Assembly: GCF_905163445.1 (NCBI RefSeq) | Contig: NC_053187.1 | Location: forward strand, 20,304,544-20,368,543 | Reading direction: 5' to 3' | DNA from: Pararge aegeria | Lineage: Eukaryota > Arthropoda > Insecta > Lepidoptera > Nymphalidae | Length of the DNA: 64,000 nucleotides | Part shown: piece by piece, positions 26,101 through 40,973 of the stretch | Numbering within the stretch: the first letter of the stretch is position 1 | How the letters are laid out: each line of letters begins with the position of its first letter | The notes under the pieces: generated by a model | The model's database searches: none | What the model saw: only the letters and a program-made list of their open reading frames with translations | Told to the model about the DNA's origin: nothing | Program-made: the position numbers and the translations under genes

Positions 26101-29100
26101 GTCTCGTAATCGGAATGAGTTTCTGCGACTACCATTGTTTGTCGCGGGTAACGGGGAATCAGGGTTCGATTCCGGTGAGGGAGCCTGAGAAACTGCTACC
26201 ACATCCAAGGAAGGCAGCAGGCGCGCAAATTACCCACTCCCTGCACGGGGGGGGAGGTACGGGTAGGTAGTGACGAAAAATAACGATACGGGACTCTTAC
26301 GAGGTCTCGTCATCGAAATCGTCACTTGTAAATATAAACGCGCAAGATCGTTACACGAACCGCTTACCATTATAGTAAACTACTATGCAAACACACATAA
26401 CATATACGCAATAAGGGAACTTTAAATTGGAGATTTTACCCTACCACACCCGTCTGTCTCATTCTGAAAACTATTCAAAATAATTGCTATTTTTCATTCT
26501 CATTCAAATATAAATAATAGTAAATAATATATAATTTTTGACTGAACTGAACCCAAGTGCCCGGCCTGTAGCCGGGCACCCCTCGTATTCATGTTCTAAC
26601 CTAACCTAACCTAAATCTAGTTTTGACACCTTTAGACTTTAGATTCAAGATTTAATGTGAATATATGCATTAATAAAAACTCATTACTATTTTAATACTA
26701 GTTATGCTGCTGTTGATGCACTGATGAAAGCCAGATAGCTAGATCAGTGTTTAGTTAGTCGTAGTTGCCGGTGGGCTGAGGTCTAAAGGAATCCAAACTA
26801 GTTTTAAAAGGTTTGGATAGGTTAGGTTAGGTTAGAACATGAATAAGACGGGTGCCCGGCCGCAGGCCGGTCACTTAGGTTCAGTTCCGTTTAAAAAAAA
26901 AAAACAAAAAACAAAACGGACCAATACAAAGTATTCTTATTCATATTAGAAGATATTGTAAAATAACAATTAATTTAATTTTTTTTTTTTTTTTTTCACT
27001 TACACATTAGGCCCGTCGCGCCGCGCCACTACTATATGGGGCGAAGGTGCGAAGTCGACGGCGACGACAAAGTACCGAGTCTAAGGAGACTGATGGCGGC
27101 ACCACACAGTGGCGTTATGTCTCTATAAAAGTGGTGGTCTTTTATTATGTTATTTATTAATGGTATTATTTTAATATCATATCAATATTGTACCCCGCAC
27201 AGGGGGGAGGTACGGGTAGGTAGTGACGAAAAATAACGATACGGGACTCTTACGAGGTCTCGCAATCGGAATGAGTACACTTTAAATATTTTAACGAGAT
27301 AAAATTTAAGGGCATTGAGGGTCTGGTGCCAGTGGTGGTTGATTAGATCCACACACTATACTTTTTATAATTATGTGGCGTTATGTCTGTATGAAAGTGG
27401 TGGTCTTTTATTATGTTATTTATTAATGGTATTTTTTTAATATCATATCAATATTGTACCCCGCACGGGGGGAGGTAGGGGGGTAGGTAGTGACGAAAAA
27501 TAACGATACGGGACTCTTACGAGGTCTCGTAATCGGAATGAGTTTCTGCGACTACCATTGTTTGTCGCGGGTAACGGGGAATCAGGGTTCGATTCCGGTG
27601 AGGGAGCCTGAGAAACTGCTACCACATCCAAGGAAGGCAGCAGGCGCGCAAATTACCCACTCCCTGCACGGGGGGGGAGGTACGGGTAGGTAGTGACGAA
27701 AAATAACGATACGGGACTCTTACGAGGTCTCGTCATCGAAATCGTCACTTGTAAATATAAACGCGCAAGATCGTTACACGAACCGCTTACCATTATAGTA
27801 AACTACTATGCAAACACACATAACATATACGCAATAAGGGAACTTTAAATTGGAGATTTTACCCTACCACACCCGTCTGTCTCATTCTGAAAACTATTCA
27901 AAATAATTGCTATTTTTCATTCTCATTCAAATATAAATAATAGTAAATAATATATAATTTTTGACTGAACTGAACCCAAGTGCCCGGCCTGTAGCCGGGC
28001 ACCCCTCGTATTCATGTTCTAACCTAACCTAACCTAAATCTAGTTTTGACACCTTTAGACTTTAGATTCAAGATTTAATGTGAATATATGCATTAATAAA
28101 AACTCATTACTATTTTAATACTAGTTATGCTGCTGTTGATGCACTGATGAAAGCCAGATAGCTAGATCAGTGTTTAGTTAGTCGTAGTTGCCGGTGGGCT
28201 GAGGTCTAAAGGAATCCAAACTAGTTTTAAAAGGTTTGGATAGGTTAGGTTAGGTTAGAACATGAATAAGACGGGTGCCCGGCCGCAGGCCGGTCACTTA
28301 GGTTCAGTTCCGTTTAAAAAAAAAAAACAAAAAACAAAACGGACCAATACAAAGTATTCTTATTCATATTAGAAGATATTGTAAAATAACAATTAATTTA
28401 ATTTTTTTTTTTTTTTTTTCACTTACACATTAGGCCCGTCGCGCCGCGCCACTACTATATGGGGCGAAGGTGCGAAGTCGACGGCGACGACAAAGTACCG
28501 AGTCTAAGGAGACTGATGGCGGCACCACACAGTGGCGTTATGTCTCTATAAAAGTGGTGGTCTTTTATTATGTTATTTATTAATGGTATTATTTTAATAT
28601 CATATCAATATTGTACCCCGCACAGGGGGGAGGTACGGGTAGGTAGTGACGAAAAATAACGATACGGGACTCTTACGAGGTCTCGCAATCGGAATGAGTA
28701 CACTTTAAATATTTTAACGAGATAAAATTTAAGGGCATTGAGGGTCTGGTGCCAGTGGTGGTTGATTAGATCCACACACTATACTTTTTATAATTATGTG
28801 GCGTTATGTCTGTATGAAAGTGGTGGTCTTTTATTATGTTATTTATTAATGGTATTTTTTTAATATCATATCAATATTGTACCCCGCACGGGGGGAGGTA
28901 GGGGGGTAGGTAGTGCGAAAAATAACGATACGGGACTCTTACGAGGTCTCGTAATCGGAATGAGTTTCTGCGACTACCATTGTTTGTCGCGGGTAACGGG
29001 GAATCAGGGTTCGATTCCGGTGAGGGAGCCTGAGAAACTGCTACCACATCCAAGGAAGGCAGCAGGCGCGCAAATTACCCACTCCCTGCACGGGGGGGGA

Positions 29101-32100
29101 GGTACGGGTAGGTAGTGACGAAAAATAACGATACGGGACTCTTACGAGGTCTCGTCATCGAAATCGTCACTTGTAAATATAAACGCGCAAGATCGTTACA
29201 CGAACCGCTTACCATTATAGTAAACTACTATGCAAACACACATAACATATACGCAATAAGGGAACTTTAAATTGGAGATTTTACCCTACCACACCCGTCT
29301 GTCTCATTCTGAAAACTATTCAAAATAATTGCTATTTTTCATTCTCATTCAAATATAAATAATAGTAAATAATATATAATTTTTGACTGAACTGAACCCA
29401 AGTGCCCGGCCTGTAGCCGGGCACCCCTCGTATTCATGTTCTAACCTAACCTAACCTAAATCTAGTTTTGACACCTTTAGACTTTAGATTCAAGATTTAA
29501 TGTGAATATATGCATTAATAAAAACTCATTACTATTTTAATACTAGTTATGCTGCTGTTGATGCACTGATGAAAGCCAGATAGCTAGATCAGTGTTTAGT
29601 TAGTCGTAGTTGCCGGTGGGCTGAGGTCTAAAGGAATCCAAACTAGTTTTAAAAGGTTTGGATAGGTTAGGTTAGGTTAGAACATGAATAAGACGGGTGC
29701 CCGGCCGCAGGCCGGTCACTTAGGTTCAGTTCCGTTTAAAAAAAAAAAACAAAAAACAAAACGGACCAATACAAAGTATTCTTATTCATATTAGAAGATA
29801 TTGTAAAATAACAATTAATTTAATTTTTTTTTTTTTTTTTTCACTTACACATTAGGCCCGTCGCGCCGCGCCACTACTATATGGGGCGAAGGTGCGAAGT
29901 CGACGGCGACGACAAAGTACCGAGTCTAAGGAGACTGATGGCGGCACCACACAGTGGCGTTATGTCTCTATAAAAGTGGTGGTCTTTTATTATGTTATTT
30001 ATTAATGGTATTATTTTAATATCATATCAATATTGTACCCCGCACAGGGGGGAGGTACGGGTAGGTAGTGACGAAAAATAACGATACGGGACTCTTACGA
30101 GGTCTCGCAATCGGAATGAGTACACTTTAAATATTTTAACGAGGTAAAATTTAAGGGCATTGAGGGTCTGGTGCCAGTGGTGGTTCATTAGATCCACTAT
30201 ACTTTTTATAATTATGTGGCGTTATGTCTGTATGAAAGTGGTGGTCTTTTTTTATGTTATTTATTAATGGTATTTTTTTAATATCATATCAATATTGTAC
30301 CCCGCACGGGGGGAAGTAGGGGGGTAGGTAGTGACGAAAAATAACGATACGGGACTCTTACGAGGTCTCGTAATCGGAATGAGTTTCTGCGACTACCATT
30401 GTTTGTCGTGGGTAACGGGGAATCAGGGTTCGATTCCGGTGAGGGAGCCTGAGAAACTGCTGCCACATCCAAGGAAGGCAGCAGGCGCGCAAATTACCTA
30501 CTCCCTGCACGGGGGGGGAGGTACGGGTAGGTAGTGACGAAAAATAACGATACGGGACTCTTACGAGGTCTCGTCATCGAATAATCAATACACGAACTGC
30601 CCACACACTTGTAAATATAGACGTGCAAGATCGTTACACGAACCGCTTACTATTATAGTAAACCACTATGCAAACACACATAACATATACTCAATAAGGG
30701 AACTTTAAATTGGAGATTTTACCCTACCACACCCGTCTGTCTCATTCTGAAAACTATTCAAAATAATTGCTATTTTTCATTCTCATTCAAATATAAATAA
30801 TAGTAAATAATATATAATTTTTGACTGAAATGAACCCAAGTGCCCGGCCTGTAGCCGGGCACCCCTCGTATTCATGTTCTAACCTAACCTAACCTAACCT
30901 AAATCTAGTTTTGACACCTTTAGACTTTAGATTCAAGATTTAATGTGAATATATGCATTAATAAAAACTCATTACTATTTTAATACTAGTTATGCTGCTG
31001 TTGATGCACTGATGAAAGCCAGATAGCTAGATCAGTGTTTAGTTAGTCGTAGTTGCCGGTGGGCTGAGGTCTAAAGGAATCCAAACTAGTTTTAAAAGGT
31101 TTGGATAGGTTAGGTTAGGTTAGAACATGAATAAGACGGGTGCCCGGCCGCAGGCCGGTCACTTAGGTTCAGTTCCGTTTAAAAAAAAAAAAACAAAAAA
31201 CAAAACGTACCAATACGAAGTACTCTTATTCATATTAGAAGATATTGTAAAATAACAATTAATTTAATTTTTTTTATTTTTTTTTCACTTACACATTAGG
31301 CCCGTCGCGCCGCGCCACTACTATATGGGGCGAAGGTGCGAAGTCGACGGCGATGACAAAGTACCGAGTCTAAGGAGACTGATGGCGGCGCCACACAGTG
31401 GCGTTATGTCTCTATAAAAGTGGTGGTCTTTTATTATGTTATTTATTAATGGTATTATTTTAATATCATATCAATATTGTACCCCGCACAGGGGGGAGGT
31501 ACGGGTAGGTAGTGACGAAAAATAACGATACGGGACTCTTACGAGGTCTCGCAATCGGAATGAGTACACTTTAAATATTTTAACGAGATAAAATTTAAGG
31601 GCATTGAGGGTCTGGTGCCAGTGGTGGTTGATTAGATCCACACACTATACTTTTTATAATTATGTGGCGTTATGTCTGTATGAAAGTGGTGGTCTTTTAT
31701 TATGTTATTTATTAATGGTATTTTTTTAATATCATATCAATATTGTACCCCGCACGGGGGGAGGTAGGGGGGTAGGTAGTGACGAAAAATAACGATACGG
31801 GACTCTTACGAGGTCTCGTAATCGGAATGAGTTTCTGCGACTACCATTGTTTGTCGCGGGTAACGGGGAATCAGGGTTCGATTCCGGTGAGGGAGCCTGA
31901 GAAACTGCTACCACATCCAAGGAAGGCAGCAGGCGCGCAAATTACCCACTCCCTGCACGGGGGGGGAGGTACGGGTAGGTAGTGACGAAAAATAACGATA
32001 CGGGACTCTTACGAGGTCTCGTCATCGAAATCGTCACTTGTAAATATAAACGCGCAAGATCGTTACACGAACCGCTTACCATTATAGTAAACTACTATGC

Positions 32101-34521
32101 AAACACACATAACATATACGCAATAAGGGAACTTTAAATTGGAGATTTTACCCTACCACACCCGTCTGTCTCATTCTGAAAACTATTCAAAATAATTGCT
32201 ATTTTTCATTCTCATTCAAATATAAATAATAGTAAATAATATATAATTTTTGACTGAACTGAACCCAAGTGCCCGGCCTGTAGCCGGGCACCCCTCGTAT
32301 TCATATTCTAACCTAACCTAACCTAAATCTAGTTTTGACACCTTTAGACTTTAGATTCAAGATTTAATGTGAATATATGCATTAATAAAAACTCATTACT
32401 ATTTTAATACTAGTTATGCTGCTGTTGATGCACTGATGAAAGCCAGATAGCTAGATCAGTGTTTAGTTAGTCGTAGTTGCCGGTGGGCTGAGGTCTAAAG
32501 GAATCCAAACTAGTTTTAAAAGGTTTGGATAGGTTAGGTTAGGTTAGAACATGAATAAGACGGGTGCCCGGCCGCAGGCCGGTCACTTAGGTTGAGTTCC
32601 GTTTAAAAAAAAAAAAACAAAAAACAAAACGGACCAATACAAAGTATTCTTATTCATATTAGAAGATATTGTAAAATAACAATTAATTTAATTTTTTTTT
32701 TTTTTTTCACTTACACATTAGGCCCGTCGCGCCGCGCCACTACTATATGGGGCGAAGGTGCGAAGTCGACGGCGACGACAAAGTACCGAGTCTAAGGAGA
32801 CTGATGGCGGCGCCACACATTGGCGTTATGTCTCTATAAAAGTGGTGGTCTTTTATTATGTTATTTATTAATGGTATTATTTTAATATCATATCAATATT
32901 GTACCCCGCACAGGGGGGAGGTACGGGTAGGTAGTGACGAAAAATAACGATACGGGACTCTTACGAGGTCTCGCAATCGGAATGAGTACACTTTAAATAT
33001 TTTAACGAGGTAAAATTTAAGGGCATTGAGGGTCTGGTGCCAGTGGTGGTTGATTAGATCCACTATACTTTTTATAATTATGTGGCGTTATGTCTGTATG
33101 AAAGTGGTGGTCTTTTATTATGTTATTTATTAATGGTATTTTTTTAATATCATATCAATATTGTACCCCGCACGGGGGGAAGCAGGGGGGTAGGTAGTGA
33201 CGAAAAATAACGATACGGGACTCTTACGAGGTCTCGTAATCGGAATGAGTTTCTGCGACTACCATTGTTTGTCGTGGGTAACGGGGAATCAGGGTTCGAT
33301 TCCGGTGAGGGAGCCTGAGAAACTGCTGCCACATCCAAGGAAGGCAGCAGGCGCGCAAATTACCTACTCCCTGCACGGGGGGGGAGGTACGGGTAGGTAG
33401 TGACGAAAAATAACGATACGGGACTCTTACGAGGTCTCGTCATCGAAATCGTCACTTGTAAATATAAACGCGCAAGATCGTTACACGAACCGCTTACCAT
33501 TATAGTAAACTACTATGCAAACACACATAACATATACGCAATAAGGGAACTTTAAATTGGAGATTTTACCCTACCACACCCGTCTGTCTCATTCTGAAAA
33601 CTATTCAAAATAATTGCTATTTTTCATTCTCATTCAAATATAAATAATAGTAAATAATATATAATTTTTGACTGAACTGAACCCAAGTGCCCGGCCTGTA
33701 GCCGGGCACCCCTCGTATTCATGTTCTAACCTAACCTAACCTAAATCTAGTTTTGACACCTTTAGACTTTAGATTCAAGATTTAATGTGAATATATGCAT
33801 TAATAAAAACTCATTACTATTTTAATACTAGTTATGCTGCTGTTGATGCACTGATGAAAGCCAGATAGCTAGATCAGTGTTTAGTTAGTCGTAGTTGCCG
33901 GTGGGCTGAGGTCTAAAGGAATCCAAACTAGTTTTAAAAGGTTTGGATAGGTTAGGTTAGGTTAGAACATGAATAAGACGGGTGCCCGGCCGCAGGCCGG
34001 TCACTTAGGTTCAGTTCCGTTTAAAAAAAAAAAAACAAAAAACAAAACGTACCAATACGAAGTACTCTTATTCATATTAGAAGATATTGTAAAATAACAA
34101 TTAATTTAATTTTTTTTTTTTTTTTTTCACTTACACATTAGGCCCGTCGCGCCGCGCCACTACTATATGGGGCGAAGGTGCGAAGTCGACGGCGATGACA
34201 AAGTACCGAGTCTAAGGAGACTGATGGCGGCGCCACACAGTGGCGTTATGTCTCTATAAAAGTGGTGGTCTTTTATTATGTTATTTATTAATGGTATTAT
34301 TTTAATATCATATCAATATTGTACCCCGCACAGGGGGGAGGTACGGGTAGGTAGTGACGAAAAATAACGATACGGGACTCTTACGAGGTCTCGCAATCGG
34401 AATGAGTACACTTTAAATATTTTAACGAGATAAAATTTAAGGGCATTGAGGGTCTGGTGCCAGTGGTGGTTGATTAGATCCACACACTATACTTTTTATA
34501 ATTATGTGGCGTTATGTCTGT
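23101..34521 (+). repeat. Array block E: eight full-length monomers with an internal 5.7-kb duplication
   Basis: Monomers 19-26 (starts 23101, 24520, 25968, 27391, 28814, 30232, 31680, 33098) are 1418-1448 bp and carry both 18S pieces. Monomers 20 and 24, 5712 bp apart, share private changes: ttacctactccc in S1, cttactattatagtaaacca, tatactcaataag, gactgaaatgaac, and an A inside the T-run. This marks a block duplication of about four monomers. The same haplotype recurs at 55248. Monomer 25 carries attcatattctaac and taggttgagttcc, which recur in monomer 44. Confidence 0.88.
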
Positions 34522-37500
34522 ATGAAAGTGGTGGTCTTTTATTATGTTATTTATTAATGGTATTTTTTTAATATCATATCAATATTGTACCCCGCACGGG
34601 GGGAGGTAGGGGGGTAGGTAGTGACGAAAAATAACGATACGGGACTCTTACGAGGTCTCGTAATCGGAATGAGTTTCTGCGACTACCATTGTTTGTCGCG
34701 GGTAACGGGGAATCAGGGTTCGATTCCGGTGAGGGAGCCTGAGAAACTGCTACCACATCCAAGGAAGGCAGCAGGCGCGCAAATTACCCACTCCCTGCAC
34801 GGGGGGGGAGGTACGGGTAGGTAGTGACGAAAAATAACGATACGGGACTCTTACGAGGTCTCGTCATCGAAATCGTCACTTGTAAATATAAACGCGCAAG
34901 ATCGTTACACGAACCGCTTACCATTATAGTAAACTACTATGCAAACACACATAACATATACGCAATAAGGGAACTTTAAATTGGAGATTTTACCCTACCA
35001 CACCCGTCTGTCTCATTCTGAAAACTATTCAAAATAATTGCTATTTTTCATTCTCATTCAAATATAAATAATAGTAAATAATATATAATTTTTGACTGAA
35101 CTGAACCCAAGTGCCCGGCCTGTAGCCGGGCACCCCTCGTATTCATGTTCTAACCTAACCTAACCTAAATCTAGTTTTGACACCTTTAGACTTTAGATTC
35201 AAGATTTAATGTGAATATATGCATTAATAAAACTCATTACTATTTTAATACTAGTTATGCTGCTGTTGATGCACTGATGAAAGCCAGATAGCTAGATCAG
35301 TGTTTAGTTAGTCGTAGTTGCCGGTGGGCTGAGGTCTAAAGGAATCCAAACTAGTTTTAAAAGGTTTGGATAGGTTAGGTTAGGTTAGAACATGAATAAG
35401 ACGGGTGCCCGGCCGCAGGCCGGTCACTTAGGTTCAGTTCCGTTTAAAAAAAAAAAAACAAAAAACAAAACGGACCAATACAAAGTATTCTTATTCATAT
35501 TAGAAGATATTGTAAAATAACATTTAATTTAATTTTTTTTTTTTTTTTTCACTTACACATTAGGCCCGTCGCGCCGCGCCACTACTGTATGGGGCGAAGG
35601 TGCGAAGTCGACGGCGACGACAAAGTACCGAGTCTAAGGAGACTGATGGCGGCGCCACACAGTGGCGTTATGTCTCTATAAAAGTGGTGATCTTTTATTA
35701 TGTTATTTATTAATGGTATTATTTTAATATCATATCAATATTTTTGGAGCCTGAGAAACTGCTGCCACATCCAAGGAAGGCAGCAGGCGCGCAAATTACC
35801 CACTCCCTGCACGGGGGGGAGGTACGGGTAGATAGTGACGAAAAATAACGATACGGGACTCTTACGAGATCTCGTCATCGAATAATCAATACACGAAGTG
35901 CCCACACACTTGTAAATATAGACGTGCAAGATCGTTACACGAACCGCTTACCATTATAGTAAACTACTATGCAAACACACATAACATATACGCAATAAGG
36001 GAACTTTAAATTGGAGATTTTACCCTACCACACCCGTCTGTCTCATTCTGAAAACTATTCAAAATAATTGCTATTTTTCATTCTCATTCAAATATAAATA
36101 ATAGTAAATAATATATAATTTTTGACTGAACTGAACCCAAGTGCCCGGCCTGTAGCCGGGCACCCCTCGTATTCATGTTCTAACCTAACCTAACCTAAAT
36201 CTAGTTTTGACACCTTTAGACTTTAGATTCAAGATTTTATGTGAATATATGCATTAATAAAACTCATTACTATTTTAATACTAGTTATGCTGCTGTTGAT
36301 GCACTGATGAAAGCCAGATAGCTAGATCAGTGTTTAGTTAGTCGTAGTTGCCGGTGGGCTGAGGTCTAAAGGAATCCAAACTAGTTTTAAAAGGTTTGGA
36401 TAGGTTAGGTTAGGTTAGAACATGAATAAGACGGGTGCCCGGCCGCAGGCCGGTCACTTAGGTTCAGTTCCGTTTAAAAAAAAAAAAAACAAAAAACAAA
36501 ACGGACCAATACAAAGTATTCTTATTCATATTAGAAGATATTGTAAAATAACATTTAATTTAATTTTTTTTTTTTTTTCACTTACACATTAGGCCCGTCG
36601 CGCCGCGCCACTACTATATGGGGCGAAGGTGCGAAGTCGACGGCGATAACGATACGGGACTCTTACGAGGTCTCGCAATCGGAATGAGTACACTTTAAAT
36701 ATTTTAACGAGGTAAAATTTAAGGGCATTGAGGGTCTGGTGCCAGTGGTGGTTGATTAGATCCACACACTATACTTTTTATAATTATGTGGCGTAATGTC
36801 TGTATGAAAGTGGTGGTCTTTTATTATGTTATTTATTAATGGTATTTCTTTAATATCATATCAATATTGTACCCCGCACGGGGGGAGGTAGGGGGTAGGT
36901 AGTAACGAAAAATAACGATACGGGACTCTTGCGAGGTCTCGTAATCGGAATGAGTTTCTGCGACTACCATTGTTTGTCGCGGGTAACGGGGAATCAGGGT
37001 TCGATTCCGGTGAGGGAGCCTGAGAAACTGCTGCCACATCCAAGGAAGGCAGCAGGCGCGCAAATTACCCACTCCCTGCACGGGGGGGGAGGTACGGGTA
37101 GGTAGTGACGAAAAATAACGATACGGGACTCTTACGAGGTCTCGCAATCGGAATGAGTACACTTTAAATATTTTAACGAGGTAAAATTTAAGGGCATTGA
37201 GGTTCTGGTGCCAGTGGTGGTTGATTAGATCCACACACTATACTTTTTATAATTATGTGGCGTTATGTCTCTATAAAAGTGGTGGTCTTTTATTATGTTA
37301 TTTATTAATGGTATTTTTTTAATATCATATCAATATTGTACCCCGCACGGGGGGAGGTAGGGGGGTAGGTAGTGACGAAAAATAACGATACGGGACTCTT
37401 ACGAGGTCTCGTCATCGAATAATCAATACACGAACTGCCCACACACTTGTAAATATAGACGCGCAAGATCGTTACACGAACCGCTTACCATTATAATAAA

Positions 37501-40500
37501 CTACTATGCAAACACACATAACATATACGCAATAAGGGAACTTTAAATTGGAGCTTTTACCCTACCACACCCGTCTGTCTCATTCTGAAAACTATTCAAA
37601 ATAATTGCTATTTTTCATTCTCATTCAAATATAAATAATAGTAAATAATATATAATTTTTGACTGAACTGAACCCAAGTGCCCGGCCTGTAGCCGGGCAC
37701 CCCTCGTATTCATGTTCTAACCTAACCTAACCTAAATCTAGTTTTGACACCTTTAGACTTTAGATTCAAGATTTAATGTGAATATATGCATTAATAAAAA
37801 CTCATTACTATTTTAATACTAGTTATGCTGCTGTTGATGCACTGATGAAAGCCAGATAGCTAGATCAGTGTTTAGCCCGTCGCGCCGCGCCACTACTATA
37901 TGGGGCGAAGGTGCGAAGTCGACGGCGACGACAAAGTACCGAGTCTAAGGAGACTGATGGCGGCGCCACACAGTGGCGTTATGTCTCTATAAAAGTGGTG
38001 GTCTTTTATTATGTTATTTATTAATGGTATTATTTTAATATCATATCAATATTGTACCCCGCACAGGGGGGAGGTACGGGTAGGTAGTGACGAAAAATAA
38101 CGATACGGGACTCTTACGAGGTCTCGCAATCGGAATGAGTACACTTTAAATATTTTAACGAGGTAAAATTTAAGGGCATTGAGGGTCTGGTGCCAGTGGT
38201 GGTTGATTAGATCCACACACTATACTTTTTATAATCATGTGGCGTTATGTCTGTATACAAGTGGTGGTCTTTTATTATGTTATTTATTAATGGTATTTTT
38301 TTAATATCATATCAATATTGTACCCCGCACGGGGGGAGGTAGGGGGGTAGGTAGTGACGAAAAATAACGATACGGGACTCTTACGAGGTCTCGTAATCGG
38401 AATGAGTTTCTGCGACTACCATTGTTTGTCGCGGGTAACGGGGAATCAGGGTTCGATTCCGGTGAGGGAGCCTGAGAAACTGCTACCACATCCAAGGAAG
38501 GCAGCAGGCGCGCAAATTACCCACTCCCTGCACGGGGGGGGAGGTACGGGTAGGTAGTGACGAAAAATAACGATACGGGACTCTTACGAGGTCTCGTCAT
38601 CGAATAATCAATACACGAACTGCCAACACACTTGTAAATATAGACGTGCAAGATCGTTACACGAACCGCTTACCATTATAGTAAACTACTATGCAAACAC
38701 ACATAACATATACGCAATAAGGGAACTTTAAATTGGAGATTTTACCCTACCACACCCGTCTGTCTCATTCTGAAAACTATTCGAAATAATTGCTATTTTT
38801 CATTCTCATTCAAATATAAATAATAGTAAATAATATATAATTTTTGACTGAACTGAACCCAAGTGCCCGGCCTGTAGCCGGGCACCCCTCGTATTCATGT
38901 TCTAACCTAACCTAACCTAACCTAAATCTAGTTTTGACACCTTTAGACTTTAGATTCAAGATTTAATGTGAATATATGCATTAATAAAAACTCATTACTA
39001 TTTTAATACTAGTTATGCTGCTGTTGATGCACTGATGAAAGCCAGATAGCTAGATCAGTGTTTAGTTAGTCGTAGTTGCCGGTGGGCTAAGGTCTAAAGG
39101 AATCCAAACTAGTTTTAAAAGGTTTGGATAGGTTAGGTTAGGTTAGAACATGAATAAGACGGGTGCCCGGCCGCAGGCCGGTCGCTTAGGTTCAGTTCCG
39201 TTTAAAAAAAAAAAACAAAAAACAAAACGTACCAATACAAAGTACTCTTATTCATATTAGAAGATATTGTAATATAACAATTCATTTAATTTTTTTTTTT
39301 TTTTTTTTCAATTACACATTAGGCCCGTCGCGCCGCGCCACTACTATATGGGGCGAAGGTGCGAAGTCGACGGCGACGACAAAGTACCGAGTCTAAGGAG
39401 ACTGATGGCGGCGCCACACAGTGGCGTTATGTCTCTATAAAAGTGGTGGTCTTTTATTATGTTATTTATTAATGGTATTATTTTAATATCATATCAATAT
39501 TGTACCCCGCACAGGGGGGAGGTACGGGTAGGTAGTGACGAAAAATAACGATACGGGACTCTTACGAGGTCTCGCAATCGGAATGAGTACACTTTAAATA
39601 TTTTAACGAGGTAAAATTTAAGGGCATTGAGGGTCTGGTGCCAGTGGTGGTTGATTAGATCCACACACTATACTTTTTATAATTATGTGGCTACCATTGT
39701 TTGTCGCGGGTAACGGGGAATCAGGGTTCGATTCCGGTGAGGGAGGTTGAGAAACTGCTACCACATCCAAGGAAGGCAGCAGGCGCGCAAATTACCCACT
39801 CCCTGCACGGGGGGGGAGGTACGGGTAGGTAGTGACGAAAAATAACGATACGGGACTCTTACGAGGTCTCGTTATCGAATAATCAATACACGAACTGCCC
39901 ACACACTTGTAAACATAGACGTGCAAGATCGTTACACGAACCGCTTACCATTATAGTAAACTACTATGCAAACACACATAACATATACGCAATAAGGGAA
40001 CTTTAAATTGGAGATTTTACCCTACCACACCCGTCTGTCTCATTCTGAAAACTATTCAAAATAATTGCTATTTTTCATTCTCATTCAAATATAAATAATA
40101 GTAAATAATATATAATTTTTGACTGAACTGAACCCAAGTGCCCGGCCTGTAGCCGGGCACCCCTCGTATTCATGTTCTAACCTAACCTAACCTAAATCTA
40201 GTTTTGACACCTTTAGACTTTAGATTCAAGATTTAATGTGAATATATGCATTAATAAAAACTCATTACTATTTTAATACTAGTTATGCTGCTGTTGATGC
40301 ACTGATGAAAGCCAGATAGCTAGATCAGTGTTTAGTTAGTCGTAGTTGCCGGTGGGCTGAGGTCTAAAGGAATCCAAACTAGTTTTAAAAGGTTTGGATA
40401 GGTTAGGTTAGGTTAGAACATGAATAAGACGGGTGCCCGGCCGCAGGCCGGTCACTTAGGTTCAGTTCCGTTTAAAAAAAAAAAAACAAAAAACAAAACG

Positions 40501-40973
40501 GACCAATACAAAGTATTCTTATTCATATTAGAAGATATTGTAAAATAACAATTAATTTAATTTTTTTTTTTTTTTTTTTCACTTACACATTAGGCCCGTC
40601 GCGCCGCGCCACTACTATATGGGGCGAAGGTGCGAAGTCGACGGCGACGACAAAGTACCGAGTCTAAGGAGACTGATGGCGGCGCCACACAGTGGCGTTA
40701 TGTCTCTATAAAAGTGGTGGTCTTTTATTATGTTATTTATTAATGGTATTATTTTAATATCATATCAATATTGTACCCCGCACAGGGGGGAGGTACGGGT
40801 AGGTATTGACGAAAAATAACGATACGGGACTCTTACGAGGTCTCGCAATCGGAATGAGTACACTTTAAATATTTTAACGAGGTAAAATTTAAGGGCATTG
40901 AGGGTCTGGTGCCAGTGGTGGTTGATTAGATCCACACACTATACTTTTTATAATTATGTGGCGTTATGTCTGT
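34522..40973 (+). repeat. Array block F: rearranged monomers 27-31 (second copy of block B)
   Basis: This block repeats block B about 25.9-26.2 kb downstream with the same rare junctions: 18S mid-start at about 35745, the gacggcga/taacgat fusion at about 36646, the S1-S3 fusion at 36804-37272, the truncated palindrome at about 37875, and the attatgtgg/ctaccattg fusion at 39688. Unlike block B, the 38.0-38.5 kb part keeps separate S3 and S1 copies. That adds about 265 bp and shows that the hybrid at 12.1 kb arose by deletion in the first copy, or by conversion. Confidence 0.88.
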